Below the pieces are notes generated by a model. It was given only the letters and a program-made list of their open reading frames with translations. It did no database searches and had not been told where the DNA came from. From Poseidonocella sp. HB161398 (GTDB lineage: Bacteria; Pseudomonadota; Alphaproteobacteria; Rhodobacterales; Rhodobacteraceae), in the NCBI RefSeq assembly GCF_005870025.1, contig NZ_VATA01000014.1, positions 83,463-147,462 on the forward strand: a DNA stretch of 64,000 bases. The letters run 5' to 3'. A program made the position numbers and the translations under genes. Positions 11,735 through 20,984 of the stretch are shown piece after piece; the stretch's first letter is position 1; each line of letters begins with the position of its first letter.

Positions 11735-12991
11735 TCAGTTGCTCAGCTCGGCATCGATCGAGGCGATGTCGGATTCGAGCCGCGCATAGGTGTCCTCCAG
11801 CGACATCTCGCCGACGATCAGCTGGGTCATGCGCTGGACGATGGAGGACTGCACCGCCTGGATGCCGGGGAAGGCCGACCATTCGCGGATCTCGTCGGTG
11901 ACATTCGGCGCGTTGCGGGCGAAGACCTTCATCGCCTCGGCCGCGCTGGGATCGTCGAGCTGGTATTCCAGGTCCTGGATATTGGCGCCGGGGATGATGA
12001 TGAAGCGCTCGGCCAGCTCGCGCACGACCTTCTCGGAGCCGAGGAACTCCACCAGCTTGGCGACCGCCTCGGGGTGGTCGGTGGTGTTGAAGGCCGCCAG
12101 GAAGGTGCCGCCGGGCATCGGCACGCAGCCGCCCGGCCCGCAGGGCGCGTCCAGCACCGTCCATTCGAAATCCTGGCCGATCTTGGCCCGGAACGGGTTC
12201 ACCATCCAGTTTCCCGCGAAATAGGTGGCGACATTGGCATCGACGAACTCGTCGCCCATGTTCTTGTAGCGCGACCCACCCGCGGCGCCCCACATCTCCT
12301 TCGGGAAGGCGCCCTCCTGGGTCCAGCGGTACATGTCGGCGATATAGGCCTTGGCCGCGTCGTCGGGGAAGGCCAGGTGCCCGTCCACCTCGTAATGCGC
12401 GCCATAGGAGAAGGCCGGGCCGGTGAAGCGGTGGCCCGAGCGGTCCATGGTGAAGGGGATGTCGATCCCGGTCGCGTCCGCCACGCGCTGCGAGGCCTCG
12501 ACGATCTCGTCCAGCGTCGCGCCGGGCTCGGGCAGCGGCTCGCCCGCCTGCTCCCACAGCGTCTTGTTGACGAAAGGCAGGTTCAGCGTCTGCGACAGCA
12601 TGAAGCCGCCGATCTTGTCCGCGGGCGCATCCGCGGTCTTCAGCAGGTTCAGCGTGCTGCCATGGAGCGCGGCGAAGCCGTCGGGATCGGCCATGTAGGG
12701 CCGCAGGTCCAGCGTGTAGCGCATCAGCCCGTGATCGGCGATCTTCGCCAGATCCGGCCCCTCGCCCACGGCGAGCTGCAAGGGCAGCTGCTCGACCAGC
12801 TGGGAATAGCCGGCGGTGATGAACTCCACCTCGATATCGGGATTGGCGGCTTCGAACTCGTCCACCAGCTCTCCCATCCGCTCGATATAGGCGGGGTCGT
12901 CATCGGTGAAGGCGAAGCTGATCGTGTCCTTGGCGGCGGCAGCCCCGGCCAGAAGGGCCAGGGTGCTCGCGGCGGTCGCAAGCTTGAGCAT
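11735..12991 (-). CDS. ABC sugar transporter substrate-binding protein (CUT1 type)
   Basis: This 418-residue periplasmic binding protein carries a signal peptide (MLKLATAASTLALLAGAAAA) and a SBP_bac_1-type body (PDIEVEFITAGYSQLVEQLPLQL, GEGPDLAKI). The start at 12991 is chosen over an upstream ATG at 13045 because of the aggaggaata ribosome-binding site and the signal peptide. It is transcribed away from an operon holding the matching ATPase and two permeases (16.8-20 kb), a split arrangement sharing one promoter region. With GH105 and a lyase-like protein next door, its ligand is probably an unsaturated uronic-acid-containing oligosaccharide. Confidence 0.9.
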   Translation of the reverse strand: MLKLATAASTLALLAGAAAAKDTISFAFTDDDPAYIERMGELVDEFEAANPDIEVEFITAGYSQLVEQLPLQLAVGEGPDLAKIADHGLMRYTLDLRPYMADPDGFAALHGSTLNLLKTADAPADKIGGFMLSQTLNLPFVNKTLWEQAGEPLPEPGATLDEIVEASQRVADATGIDIPFTMDRSGHRFTGPAFSYGAHYEVDGHLAFPDDAAKAYIADMYRWTQEGAFPKEMWGAAGGSRYKNMGDEFVDANVATYFAGNWMVNPFRAKIGQDFEWTVLDAPCGPGGCVPMPGGTFLAAFNTTDHPEAVAKLVEFLGSEKVVRELAERFIIIPGANIQDLEYQLDDPSAAEAMKVFARNAPNVTDEIREWSAFPGIQAVQSSIVQRMTQLIVGEMSLEDTYARLESDIASIDAELSN

Positions 12992-13004
12992 GTATTCCTC
13001 CCTA

Positions 13005-13154
13005 GTGCGCAAAAAGTTTCGCAACACATCTGGACAATTGTGCAAAGCTGTGGCTGTGTCAACGCCATTGTGGCGCTTAACTGCTGTTTCATTGCGGCAG
13101 TGCAGCGTAGGGAGGAGACCATCTGTGCAACGTGTAGAGCAAAAAGTTGCGCAA
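13005..13154. promoter_or_regulatory. Cluster of TTGCGCAA-like sites in the divergent promoter region
   Basis: Octamers close to ttgcgcaa occur at 13005-13012 (gtgcgcaa), 13017-13024 (tttcgcaa), 13038-13045 (ttgtgcaa), 13123-13130 (ctgtgcaa) and 13147-13154 (perfect ttgcgcaa). A central C-G step in a short palindrome is typical of LacI-family operators, and a LacI-type gene closes the operon. The last two copies overlap the start of the 850-residue protein gene. Confidence 0.5.
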
Positions 13155-15677
13155 TTGCAGCCAGATCCCGTCTGGTGGCCTTTGCGTGCGGGCGAGTCGC
13201 TGAACCGCTGGCTGGTGACGGCGCCCGAGTCCGAGATATATCCCGGGGTGGCGCGGCCGCATCCGGACCAGGTGGACTACCGCTTCGTCAATGGCTGGGT
13301 GGCGACCGGCGACCTGCCCTGCCGCGAGGCCTTCCGCAAGCTGCTGCCGCGGCTCGACCCGGTTCCGCCCGCGGCCGCGGCCTTCTCCGAGGTCTATCTG
13401 GGCGGCGAGAACCCGCGGGTCGACTTCACCACCTTCTGCTTCCGCCCGACCCGCATCGCCCGCTTCGCCCGCGCGCTGGTCCGCGCCGACGAGGCGCAGA
13501 GCGCGGGATTCGAGATCGAGACCTGCGGCGCCGTCCATGTCTGGCTCGACGGCCGCAAGGTGGCGGTGCACCAGCCGCTCGACCGCAACATCCCGCACAC
13601 CGCGCGGATCGACCTGGCCCTGCCCGCGGGCGTCAGCGAGATCACCGTGCGGCTCGAGGATCTGCACGAGCGCGACACCAGCTGCTTCTTCCGGCTGGGC
13701 CTGGTCTCGGGCCAGGGGCTCTCGGCGGGGATCCGCGCCGATGTCGATCCCGCGCGGCTGAAGGATGTCGAGAAGACGCTGGCGGCCCTGCGCACCACGC
13801 GGCTCTTCCACCAGGAGGGCAAACTGGCTGTGGTCTGCGACCACGGCCCCGCCGAGCCGGTCGAGGTGGTGCTGCATGACGGCCAGTCCGCCGATGGCAG
13901 CGCGACGATGAACGTGCTGGCCGACCGGCTGCCGCTGCCGGGCCCGGTGCGCTTCACCGTCACCCGGGCGGGCGAGGTGCACGAGCTGTTCGATGTCGCC
14001 GGGATCCCGCCGGGCTGCTACGCGCTGTCCTTCTCGGTCGAGGCCGGGGCGGTGCGGCTGCAATCCGGGCTCGGCACCACGATCATGGGCGATGTCGCGC
14101 GGCTCGGCGGCGCGGATCTGGCGGCCCGCAAGGCCGAGGCCCGCACCCGCATCGCCGCGGAACCCGGCACCAGCATCTCCCGCGCGCTGCTCCTTTTGCA
14201 GGAAGGCGGCGCCGAGGAGGAGGTCGCGCGCATCTTCCGCCACACCCTGACCGGCATCGACGAGCGGCATGACTGCGCCGATTTCTGGATCCTGCCGCTG
14301 ATCTGGGCCTGGCGCGACCATGCGGGCAGCGGCCTGCCGCAGCCGCTCTGGGACGAGGTCCGCCGCGCGATCCTGAATTTCCGCTACTGGCTCGACGAGC
14401 CGGGCAATGACGTGATGTGGTTCTGGAGCGAGAACCACGCCTTCTGCTTCCATGTCGCGCAGTTCCTGGCGGGCGACACCTTCCCCGGCGAGGTCTTCCC
14501 AAATAGCGGCCGCACCGGCGCCGGGCACCGCGAGGCCGCCCGCGCGCGGCTGCACCGCTGGTTCGACTCGGTCGAGGATCACGGCCTCGCCGAGTGGAAT
14601 TCCTCCTGCTACTACCCGATCGACCTGCTCGGCCTCTTCACGCTGGAGGCCTGCAGCCCCGATGCCGGCCTGAAGGCGCGGGCGAAGGCGCTGATCGACT
14701 CGATCTTCGTGATGACCGCGCTGCATTCGCTCGACGGCATGCCCGTCGGCAGCCAGGGCCGGGTCTACGAGAAGGAGCTGTTTGCCGGGCCCGCCACGGA
14801 ACTTGGCGCCGTCGCCGCCATCGCCTTCGGCGGCATCTGGTGCCCGGGCCATGAGCGCGCCGCCGCGCTCTTCGCGGTCTCGGACTACGCGCCGCCAGCC
14901 GCCTGTAGCGCGCTGCACCGGCTCGAGGGCCATGACCGGCTGGAGGCGCGCTATGTGCAGGGGCTGAACCAGAACGCCAAGCTGGCGCTGTGGAAGACCG
15001 CCGCCGTGCAGCTATCCGCAGTGACCGGCCACCGCACCGGCGATCCCGGCCACCAGCAGCATGTCGCGGAGATCCAGTTCGCCGCCCATCCGCTGGCGCG
15101 CAGCTGGATCAGCCATCCCGGCGAGCTGAAGGTCTGGGGCGGCGGGCGGCCCTCCTACTGGATGGCCAACGGCACCGTGCCGCGGGTCTGCATGGCGGGC
15201 AATGCCGCCGCGCTGGTCTACGATCTCGACCGCCACGCCCATCCGGTGCGCTTCACCCATCTCTTCGCCCCGGCCGAGCTGCTGGACGACTGCACCGGCG
15301 AGGGCCAGTGGCTCTTCCAGCGCATCGGCGAGGGCTATGCCGCGATCTGGGCCTCCGCGCCGATGGAGCGGCTGGAGACCGGGCTCTACAAGGGCCAGGA
15401 ATGGCGCTGCCACGGCGCGCAGGCGGGCTGGCTGATGGTCGCGGGATCCGCCGCAACCCATGGCAGCTTCGCCGGTTTCCGCGACGCCGCCCTGGCGCTT
15501 GCCCCGGCCTTCGACGCCGCGGCGCTGCGGCTCGACTGGCAGGCGGACGGCGCGCGCCTTTCGGCCAGCTTCTCCGGGGGGCTCCTGCGCGACGGCGCGG
15601 CAGAGCCCTTCGCCCCCCTTTCCGTCACCCCGCATGCCGGCTTCGACGGCGCCCCCCTCAAAGCTGTGGAGTTCTGA
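13125..15677 (+). CDS. Large cytoplasmic lyase/hydrolase-like protein of unknown exact family
   Basis: The product has 850 residues from a GTG at 13125, which has ggaggag 7 bases upstream; an in-frame frame extends further back to 12906 but crosses the promoter region. No signal peptide is visible. An N-terminal beta-rich region (about residues 30-300) is followed by a helical, tryptophan-rich middle (FWILPLIWAWRDH, FRYWLDEPG) and a beta-rich C-terminal half. The middle carries WFWSENHAFCFH (Asn437-His438) and EWNSSCYYPIDLLGL (Asn492, Tyr496-Tyr497). That combination resembles the Asn/His/Tyr active site of polysaccharide lyases with a helical toroid plus beta-sandwich fold. Its stop abuts the GH105 start. 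I do not recognise a named family; a hydrolase or isomerase role is possible. Confidence 0.6.
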   Translation: MQRVEQKVAQLQPDPVWWPLRAGESLNRWLVTAPESEIYPGVARPHPDQVDYRFVNGWVATGDLPCREAFRKLLPRLDPVPPAAAAFSEVYLGGENPRVDFTTFCFRPTRIARFARALVRADEAQSAGFEIETCGAVHVWLDGRKVAVHQPLDRNIPHTARIDLALPAGVSEITVRLEDLHERDTSCFFRLGLVSGQGLSAGIRADVDPARLKDVEKTLAALRTTRLFHQEGKLAVVCDHGPAEPVEVVLHDGQSADGSATMNVLADRLPLPGPVRFTVTRAGEVHELFDVAGIPPGCYALSFSVEAGAVRLQSGLGTTIMGDVARLGGADLAARKAEARTRIAAEPGTSISRALLLLQEGGAEEEVARIFRHTLTGIDERHDCADFWILPLIWAWRDHAGSGLPQPLWDEVRRAILNFRYWLDEPGNDVMWFWSENHAFCFHVAQFLAGDTFPGEVFPNSGRTGAGHREAARARLHRWFDSVEDHGLAEWNSSCYYPIDLLGLFTLEACSPDAGLKARAKALIDSIFVMTALHSLDGMPVGSQGRVYEKELFAGPATELGAVAAIAFGGIWCPGHERAAALFAVSDYAPPAACSALHRLEGHDRLEARYVQGLNQNAKLALWKTAAVQLSAVTGHRTGDPGHQQHVAEIQFAAHPLARSWISHPGELKVWGGGRPSYWMANGTVPRVCMAGNAAALVYDLDRHAHPVRFTHLFAPAELLDDCTGEGQWLFQRIGEGYAAIWASAPMERLETGLYKGQEWRCHGAQAGWLMVAGSAATHGSFAGFRDAALALAPAFDAAALRLDWQADGARLSASFSGGLLRDGAAEPFAPLSVTPHAGFDGAPLKAVEF

Positions 15678-16760
15678 ATGACCTATCACGCCAATCTGGA
15701 TACCGCCTCTGCCATCGCCGCGCTGTCGCGCGGGTTCCGGCGGCTCAAGGGCATCGGCGACGAGGGCGCCGCCCCCGGTGACGAGATTGATTTCGACGAA
15801 TGGGACTGGGAGGTCGGCGTCGGGCTCTATGGCGAGTTCCGCCGCGCCGAGGCCGAGGGCGACGAGGCGGCGATGGACCGGCTGGGGCGCTGGTACGACC
15901 GCCAGATCGCCCGCGGCCTGCCGCGCCGCCAGGTGAATTCCACCGCGCCGATGCTGGCGCTGTCGCTGCTGGCAGAGCGCCGCCCCAGCCGCGCGGACTG
16001 GCGGGAGATCATCCGCGACTGGGCGGACTGGCTGCATACGCAGATGCCGAAGACCGAGGAGGGCGGCTACCAGCACACCGTGAAAGAGCGCGACAATGAC
16101 GGCCAGCTCTGGGACGACACGCTGGTCATGGCGGTGCTCTTCGTCGCCCAGGCCGGGAAGCTCCTGGAACGCGCCGACTGGATCGAGGACGCGCATTACC
16201 AGTATCTCGCGCATATCCGCTTTCTCGGCGACCGCGAAAGCGGGCTCTTCTACCATGGCTGGACCTTCATCGGGCGGCACAGCTATGCCCGCGCGCTCTG
16301 GGCCCGCGGCAATGCCTGGGTGACGATCGCCATCCCCGAGCTCTTCCGCATCTGCCCGCCCACGGGCGCGGTCGCGCGCTACCTGCGCGAGGTCTACCTG
16401 ACCCAGGTCCGCGCGCTGGCGGCGCTGCAGAATGGCGAGGGGCTGTTCCACACGCTGCTCGACGATCCGGCAAGCCCGGTCGAGGCCTCGGGCACGGCGG
16501 GGATCGCCTATGGCGTTCTGGCGGGTCGGCGCGAGGGGCTGATCGGGGCCGAGGAGGCCCGCATCGTCGAGCGCGCCCTGCCCGCGATCCTGGCGCGGAT
16601 CGACGGCGACGGCTTCCTCGGCGATGTCTCGGACGGCACGCCGATGGGCGACACGCTGGAGTTCTACCGGCGGATCCCGAACCTGCCGACACCCTACGGC
16701 CAGGCATTGGGGAGCCTGTTTCTCATGGAATGCGAGCGCGCCGCGCAGTCGGCGCGCTGA
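15678..16760 (+). CDS. GH105 unsaturated uronyl / rhamnogalacturonyl hydrolase
   Basis: This 360-residue (alpha/alpha)6-barrel enzyme removes the 4,5-unsaturated uronic acid that lyases leave at the end of oligosaccharides, by hydrating the double bond. Family marks are QLWDDTLVMAVLFVAQ (Asp146-Asp147), HGWTF, YARALWARGNAWV, and EASGTAGIAYGV. There is no signal peptide, so it acts in the cytoplasm on imported oligosaccharides. The gene starts immediately after the stop of the 850-residue protein, so the two are translated together. The polysaccharide source (pectin rhamnogalacturonan, ulvan or other) cannot be decided from sequence. Confidence 0.87.
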   Translation: MTYHANLDTASAIAALSRGFRRLKGIGDEGAAPGDEIDFDEWDWEVGVGLYGEFRRAEAEGDEAAMDRLGRWYDRQIARGLPRRQVNSTAPMLALSLLAERRPSRADWREIIRDWADWLHTQMPKTEEGGYQHTVKERDNDGQLWDDTLVMAVLFVAQAGKLLERADWIEDAHYQYLAHIRFLGDRESGLFYHGWTFIGRHSYARALWARGNAWVTIAIPELFRICPPTGAVARYLREVYLTQVRALAALQNGEGLFHTLLDDPASPVEASGTAGIAYGVLAGRREGLIGAEEARIVERALPAILARIDGDGFLGDVSDGTPMGDTLEFYRRIPNLPTPYGQALGSLFLMECERAAQSAR

Positions 16761-16783
16761 CCGGAACGAGGGAGGAGAGGACA

Positions 16784-17875
16784 ATGGCATCCATCCGGAT
16801 GGAGGGCCTGACCAAGGCCTATGGCAATCTCGAGGTGATCCACGGCATCGACCTCGATATCGAGGAGGGCGAGTTCGTCGCCCTGGTCGGCCCCTCGGGC
16901 TGCGGGAAATCGACCATGCTGCGCATGATCGCCGGGCTCGAAACCATCAGCCGCGGCGAGATCGCCTTCGACGGCGAGGTGGTCAACGCGATGAGCCCTT
17001 CGGAGCGGGGCATCTCGATGGTGTTCCAGAGCTACGCGCTCTACCCGCATCTGAGCGTCCGCAAGAACCTGTCCTTCGGGCTGGAGAACCTGCGGATGAA
17101 GCGCGCCGAGATCGACGCGCGGGTGGCCGAGGCCGCGCGCATGCTGGAGCTCGACGCCTATCTCGACCGCAAGCCCAAGGCATTGTCCGGCGGCCAGCGC
17201 CAGCGCGTCGCCATCGGCCGCGCCATCGTCCGCCATCCCAAGGTGTTCCTCTTCGACGAGCCGCTGTCGAACCTCGACGCCAAGCTGCGCGTCCAGACCC
17301 GCGGCGAGATCACCCGGCTGCACCGCCAGCTCGGCACCACGATGATCTACGTCACCCATGACCAGGTCGAAGCGATGACCATGGCCGCCAAGATCGTCGT
17401 GCTGAACGGCGGCAAGGTGGAGCAGGTCGGCCGTCCGCTCGACCTTTTCGAGCGGCCCGCGAACCTCTTCGTGGCGGGCTTCATCGGCAGCCCGCGGATG
17501 AACCTCTATGACGGCCGCATCACCGGCACCGAGGGCGGCGCGGCCCGCGTCGCCTCGCCCGAGACCGGCGAGCTTCTGGTGCCGCTCGGCGGGGTCGCGG
17601 CCGGGCGCGACGTCAAGATCGGCCTGCGCCCCTCGCATTTCGCCGTCGGCGCCGAGGCCGCGGGCTCGCCGCTCCTGCTCGAGGTCGACCAAGTGGAGAG
17701 CCTCGGCCACGAGACCTACCTGCACGGCCGGCTGAACGGCGCGGAGACGACCACCATCGTCCATGTCCAGAACCACCTGGATGCCGCGCCCGGCGACCGC
17801 GTCCCGGTGCGCCCGCGCGACGGGCATATCCACCTCTTCGACGCCCAGAGCGGGCTGAGCCTGGGGAGGGTGTGA
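16784..17875 (+). CDS. Sugar ABC transporter ATPase (UgpC/MsmK type)
   Basis: This 363-residue ATPase energises CUT1 sugar uptake. It shows GPSGCGKST (Walker A), LSGGQRQRVAIGRAIV (signature), VFLFDEPLSNLDAKLR (Walker B), THDQVEAMTMA (switch) and a C-terminal TOBE regulatory domain from about residue 240. The ATG at 16784, with ggaggagagg before it, is chosen over an upstream in-frame ATG at 16730. It follows GH105 and precedes the two permeases of the same transporter. Confidence 0.93.
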   Translation: MASIRMEGLTKAYGNLEVIHGIDLDIEEGEFVALVGPSGCGKSTMLRMIAGLETISRGEIAFDGEVVNAMSPSERGISMVFQSYALYPHLSVRKNLSFGLENLRMKRAEIDARVAEAARMLELDAYLDRKPKALSGGQRQRVAIGRAIVRHPKVFLFDEPLSNLDAKLRVQTRGEITRLHRQLGTTMIYVTHDQVEAMTMAAKIVVLNGGKVEQVGRPLDLFERPANLFVAGFIGSPRMNLYDGRITGTEGGAARVASPETGELLVPLGGVAAGRDVKIGLRPSHFAVGAEAAGSPLLLEVDQVESLGHETYLHGRLNGAETTTIVHVQNHLDAAPGDRVPVRPRDGHIHLFDAQSGLSLGRV

Positions 17876-17876
17876 G

Positions 17877-18911
17877 ATGACCGCCTTCGATGACGGCTAT
17901 CCGCCCCCCGGACGGGCACGGCCGATGAGCGCCGCCGACCGCCGCGACCGCGTGCTGGAGGCCGGGATGCGCCTTCTGGAATGGCCCTTCGCGCAGCTGC
18001 AGCGGCTGATCGGGCTGCGCCGCATGCCCTGGGTCTTCGTGCTGCCGAACATGGCGCTCTTCACCATCTTCGTCTTCGTCCCGGTGCTGCTGGCGATCGG
18101 CTATGCCTTCACCGGCGGGACCGAGCTCCTGCTGTGGAACCGGCCCTTCGTCGGGCTGGAGAACTTCTCGCGGCTGCTGAGCTGCGGCAGCTATCTCGAC
18201 CCGGCAAGCTGCGAGCTCGACCTGTTCTGGACCGCTGTGTTCAACACCGCCTGGTACACCGCCTTCAACGCGACCGGCACGCTGGTCGTGGCGCTCGTGA
18301 CCGCGCTGGTGCTGAACCGGCTGACCCGCGGCAAGGCCTTCTTCCGCGCGATCTTCTTCTACCCGGTGCTGCTGTCGCCGGTCGTGGTCGCGCTGGTCTG
18401 GAAATGGTTCCTGGCGCGCAACGGGCTCCTGAACGCGGTCTTCGCCGACCTGATGGGCCAGCGGACGATCTTCCTGCTCGAAGTGCTCTGGTCGCGCTTC
18501 TGGGTGGTCTATGTCTCGATCTGGTTCCACATGGGCTTCTACACGCTCATCATCCTGGCCGGGCTGCAGGCGATCCCGCGCGACATCTACGAGGCCGCGC
18601 TGATCGACGGCACCTCGCGGTGGCGGCAGTTCTGGCGGCTGACCCTGCCCCTCCTGATGCCGAACCTGCTGGTGGTGCTGGTGCTCCTGCTGATCCGCTC
18701 GGTGCAGGTCTTCGACGAGGCCTGGGTGCTGACCGACGGCGGCGGGCCGGGCACCTCGAACACGTTCCTCGTGCAGTTCATCTACGAGACCGCCTTCGCC
18801 ACCGATGTCCGGCTCTACGGGCTGGCCTCCGCCGCCTCGGTGCTGATGGGGCTGGCGCTTCTCGTCCTCACGCTGGTCCAGCTCTGGCTCGGCAAGAAAG
18901 CGGAGAATTGA
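17877..18911 (+). CDS. Sugar ABC transporter permease, MalF type
   Basis: This 344-residue inner-membrane permease has a roughly 50-residue cytoplasmic N-terminus before the first helix (MPWVFVLPNMALFTIFVFVPVLLAIGYAF) and about six hydrophobic segments. The ATPase-contact EAA loop is YEAALIDGTSRWRQFWRLTLPLL. It starts 1 base after the ATPase stop and ends 1 base before the next permease. Confidence 0.92.
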   Translation: MTAFDDGYPPPGRARPMSAADRRDRVLEAGMRLLEWPFAQLQRLIGLRRMPWVFVLPNMALFTIFVFVPVLLAIGYAFTGGTELLLWNRPFVGLENFSRLLSCGSYLDPASCELDLFWTAVFNTAWYTAFNATGTLVVALVTALVLNRLTRGKAFFRAIFFYPVLLSPVVVALVWKWFLARNGLLNAVFADLMGQRTIFLLEVLWSRFWVVYVSIWFHMGFYTLIILAGLQAIPRDIYEAALIDGTSRWRQFWRLTLPLLMPNLLVVLVLLLIRSVQVFDEAWVLTDGGGPGTSNTFLVQFIYETAFATDVRLYGLASAASVLMGLALLVLTLVQLWLGKKAEN

Positions 18912-18912
18912 C

Positions 18913-19956
18913 ATGCTCGGTTTCCTGACCCGCACCCGCGGCAAGAGCCGCATGGACGTCACCGACATCCTCGCCTGGGCCTGGCTGATCCTCGGCACGC
19001 TGGTGATCGCCATCCCGATCGGCTGGGCCTTCCTGTCCTCCTTCAAGCCCGAGGCGGAGATCAACTCCTTCCCGCCGACGCTGCTGCCGCGCGCGGCCCA
19101 GGAGCTGGTGATCGAGGGCTATGACGACCCGCTGCCCGCCTATGCCTGGACCGACGAGCAGGGGCAGACCCGCACCGTCGGGCTGGTGCGCCGGATCGGG
19201 CTGAAGGCGACCGTGGTCGACCCCGAAAGCCCCGGCGAACGGCTCAGCGTCGATGCCGGCTCGATCGTCAAGCAGACCGCGATCCGCCCGGCCTGGTCGA
19301 ACTACACCGAGCCGCTGGAGCGCTTCGCCTTCCTCACCTACCTGAAGAACTCGGTCTTCGTGACCACGGTGGCGACGATCCTGACACTGGTCCTGAACTC
19401 GATGGCGGCCTTCGCCCTGTCGAAATACCGCTTCCGCGGCTCGACCACGATCTTCGTGCTGATGCTCTCGACGCTGATGCTGCCCCTGTCGGTCATCATG
19501 GTCCCGGCCTTCATGGTCGTGGTGGGGCTGAACCTCGCGGACAATCTCTGGGGGGTGATCTTCTCCACGGTGGCGACGCCGACCGGGGTGTTCCTTCTGC
19601 GCCAGTACATGCTGACCATCCCCGACGACCTGATCGAGGCGGCGCGGGTGGATGCGGCGTCGGAGTTCCGCATCTACTGGCGGATCATCCTGCCGCTTTC
19701 GGCCCCGGCGCTCGCCGTGCTGGCGATCTTCTCGGTGATCTGGCGCTGGAACGACTTCCTCTGGCCGCTGATCGTGCTCTCGAGCCCCGAGAACTACACG
19801 CTGCAGCTCGGCCTCAACGCCTTCCAGGGGCAGTTCACGGTGCAATGGCACTACATCCTGTCGATGACCGTGGTGGCGCTCTTGCCGGTGACCCTTATCT
19901 TCCTCTTCCTGCAGAGGTACATCACCGAAGGGGTGGCCAGTTCCGGAGTGAAATGA
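18913..19956 (+). CDS. Sugar ABC transporter permease, MalG type with an extra periplasmic segment
   Basis: The 347-residue permease has the EAA loop IEAARVDAASEFRIYWRIILPL and the usual six-helix core. Between the first helix (LILGTLVIAIPIGWAFLSSF) and the second (about residue 140) it carries some 85 additional hydrophilic residues, including YAWTDEQGQTRTVGLVRRIG. MalG-type proteins are usually near 280 residues, so this loop is the odd part and may contact the binding protein or ligand. It is the last transporter gene before the LacI regulator. Confidence 0.9.
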   Translation: MLGFLTRTRGKSRMDVTDILAWAWLILGTLVIAIPIGWAFLSSFKPEAEINSFPPTLLPRAAQELVIEGYDDPLPAYAWTDEQGQTRTVGLVRRIGLKATVVDPESPGERLSVDAGSIVKQTAIRPAWSNYTEPLERFAFLTYLKNSVFVTTVATILTLVLNSMAAFALSKYRFRGSTTIFVLMLSTLMLPLSVIMVPAFMVVVGLNLADNLWGVIFSTVATPTGVFLLRQYMLTIPDDLIEAARVDAASEFRIYWRIILPLSAPALAVLAIFSVIWRWNDFLWPLIVLSSPENYTLQLGLNAFQGQFTVQWHYILSMTVVALLPVTLIFLFLQRYITEGVASSGVK

Positions 19957-19957
19957 C

Positions 19958-20980
19958 GTGAGCCTGAAGAACATCGCCCAGGCGGCCGGGGTCTCGGTCA
20001 GCACGGTCAGCCGGGCGCTGCAGGGCAGCTCCCGGATCTCGGAGGAGAAGCGCCGCGAGATCCTCGAGATCGCCCGCGCCCAGGGCTATATCGACACCCG
20101 CGTGCGCAAGGCGACCCAGGCGGGGCTGCATTCCATCGTCCTGGCCATGCCCGAGGCGATGCTGCAGGCCTCCGAGACCAACTTCACCTCCTGGCGTATC
20201 CTGGAAAAGCTGCGCTCGGAATGCGCGCGGCGGGGGATCCGGGTCGACCCGGTGATCTCGCCGGGCGACCGGCTCGACCCCGAGCGGGTGATGCAGGGGA
20301 TCGCGGCCTCCGATGCCGAGGCGATCGTCGTGCATTTCGACGAGAACCCGGCGCTGATCGCCCGGCTCGCCGCCGAGCCGCGCCCGGCGGTGCTGCTCTT
20401 CGGGCTCGATCCCAGCTCGCGGATCAGCTCGGTCGGCATCGGCAACACCTATTCGACGGTGCTCGGGACCCAGCATCTGCTGGATCTCGGCCATCGCGAC
20501 ATCCTGCTCCTGTCCTGGCCCGGGCGCTTCACCATCCGCCGCCGCGAGGCGGGCTTCCGCGAGGCGCTGCGCGAGCAGGGGCTGGACCTGGACGAAACGC
20601 GGATCCTGCGGCTCTCGGGCTTCGCGCCGGATATCGTCGACCGCGAATTCGGCGCCTGGATCGCCGCGCAGGGGCCGCGCCTGCCGGTGACGGCAGTGCT
20701 GTGCCTGTCCGACAACATCGCCATCCGCGCGATGCACTGCCTGCAGGCGGCGGGGCATTCGGTGCCCGGCGACGTCTCGGTCATGGGCTTCGACGACAGC
20801 TTCGCCGGGCAGATGTCGAGCCCGCCGCTGACCTCGATCCGCCCGCCGCTCGACGACATCGCGGTGACCGCGCTCGAAGAGCTGGAACTGGCGCTGCGCC
20901 GCCCCGGCAGCCATCTGGCGCGGCGGATCGAGCTCGGCTGCCAGATCAGCCTGCGCGAGAGCTGCGCGCCGCCGCGCTAG
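19958..20980 (+). CDS. LacI-family transcriptional regulator
   Basis: This 340-residue regulator has an N-terminal helix-turn-helix (SLKNIAQAAGVSVSTVSRALQGSSRISEEKRREIL), a hinge, and a periplasmic-binding-protein-like sugar-sensing domain (SVMGFDDSFAGQMSSPPLTSIRPP). The start is a GTG 1 base after the permease stop, so it belongs to the oligosaccharide operon and probably controls it from the TTGCGCAA-like sites at 13.0-13.15 kb. Its effector is expected to be a sugar released by the neighbouring enzymes. Confidence 0.9.
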   Translation: MSLKNIAQAAGVSVSTVSRALQGSSRISEEKRREILEIARAQGYIDTRVRKATQAGLHSIVLAMPEAMLQASETNFTSWRILEKLRSECARRGIRVDPVISPGDRLDPERVMQGIAASDAEAIVVHFDENPALIARLAAEPRPAVLLFGLDPSSRISSVGIGNTYSTVLGTQHLLDLGHRDILLLSWPGRFTIRRREAGFREALREQGLDLDETRILRLSGFAPDIVDREFGAWIAAQGPRLPVTAVLCLSDNIAIRAMHCLQAAGHSVPGDVSVMGFDDSFAGQMSSPPLTSIRPPLDDIAVTALEELELALRRPGSHLARRIELGCQISLRESCAPPR

Positions 20981-20984
20981 GGGC

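Noticed and set aside
13089..14933. 614-codon minus-strand frame opposite the lyase-like gene
   Set aside because: Third-position bias and the ribosome-binding site favour the plus-strand gene, which also abuts GH105; the minus frame has low-complexity composition.
15012..16790. 592-codon minus-strand frame opposite GH105
   Set aside because: GH105 motifs on the plus strand are clear; the opposite frame has no recognisable domain.
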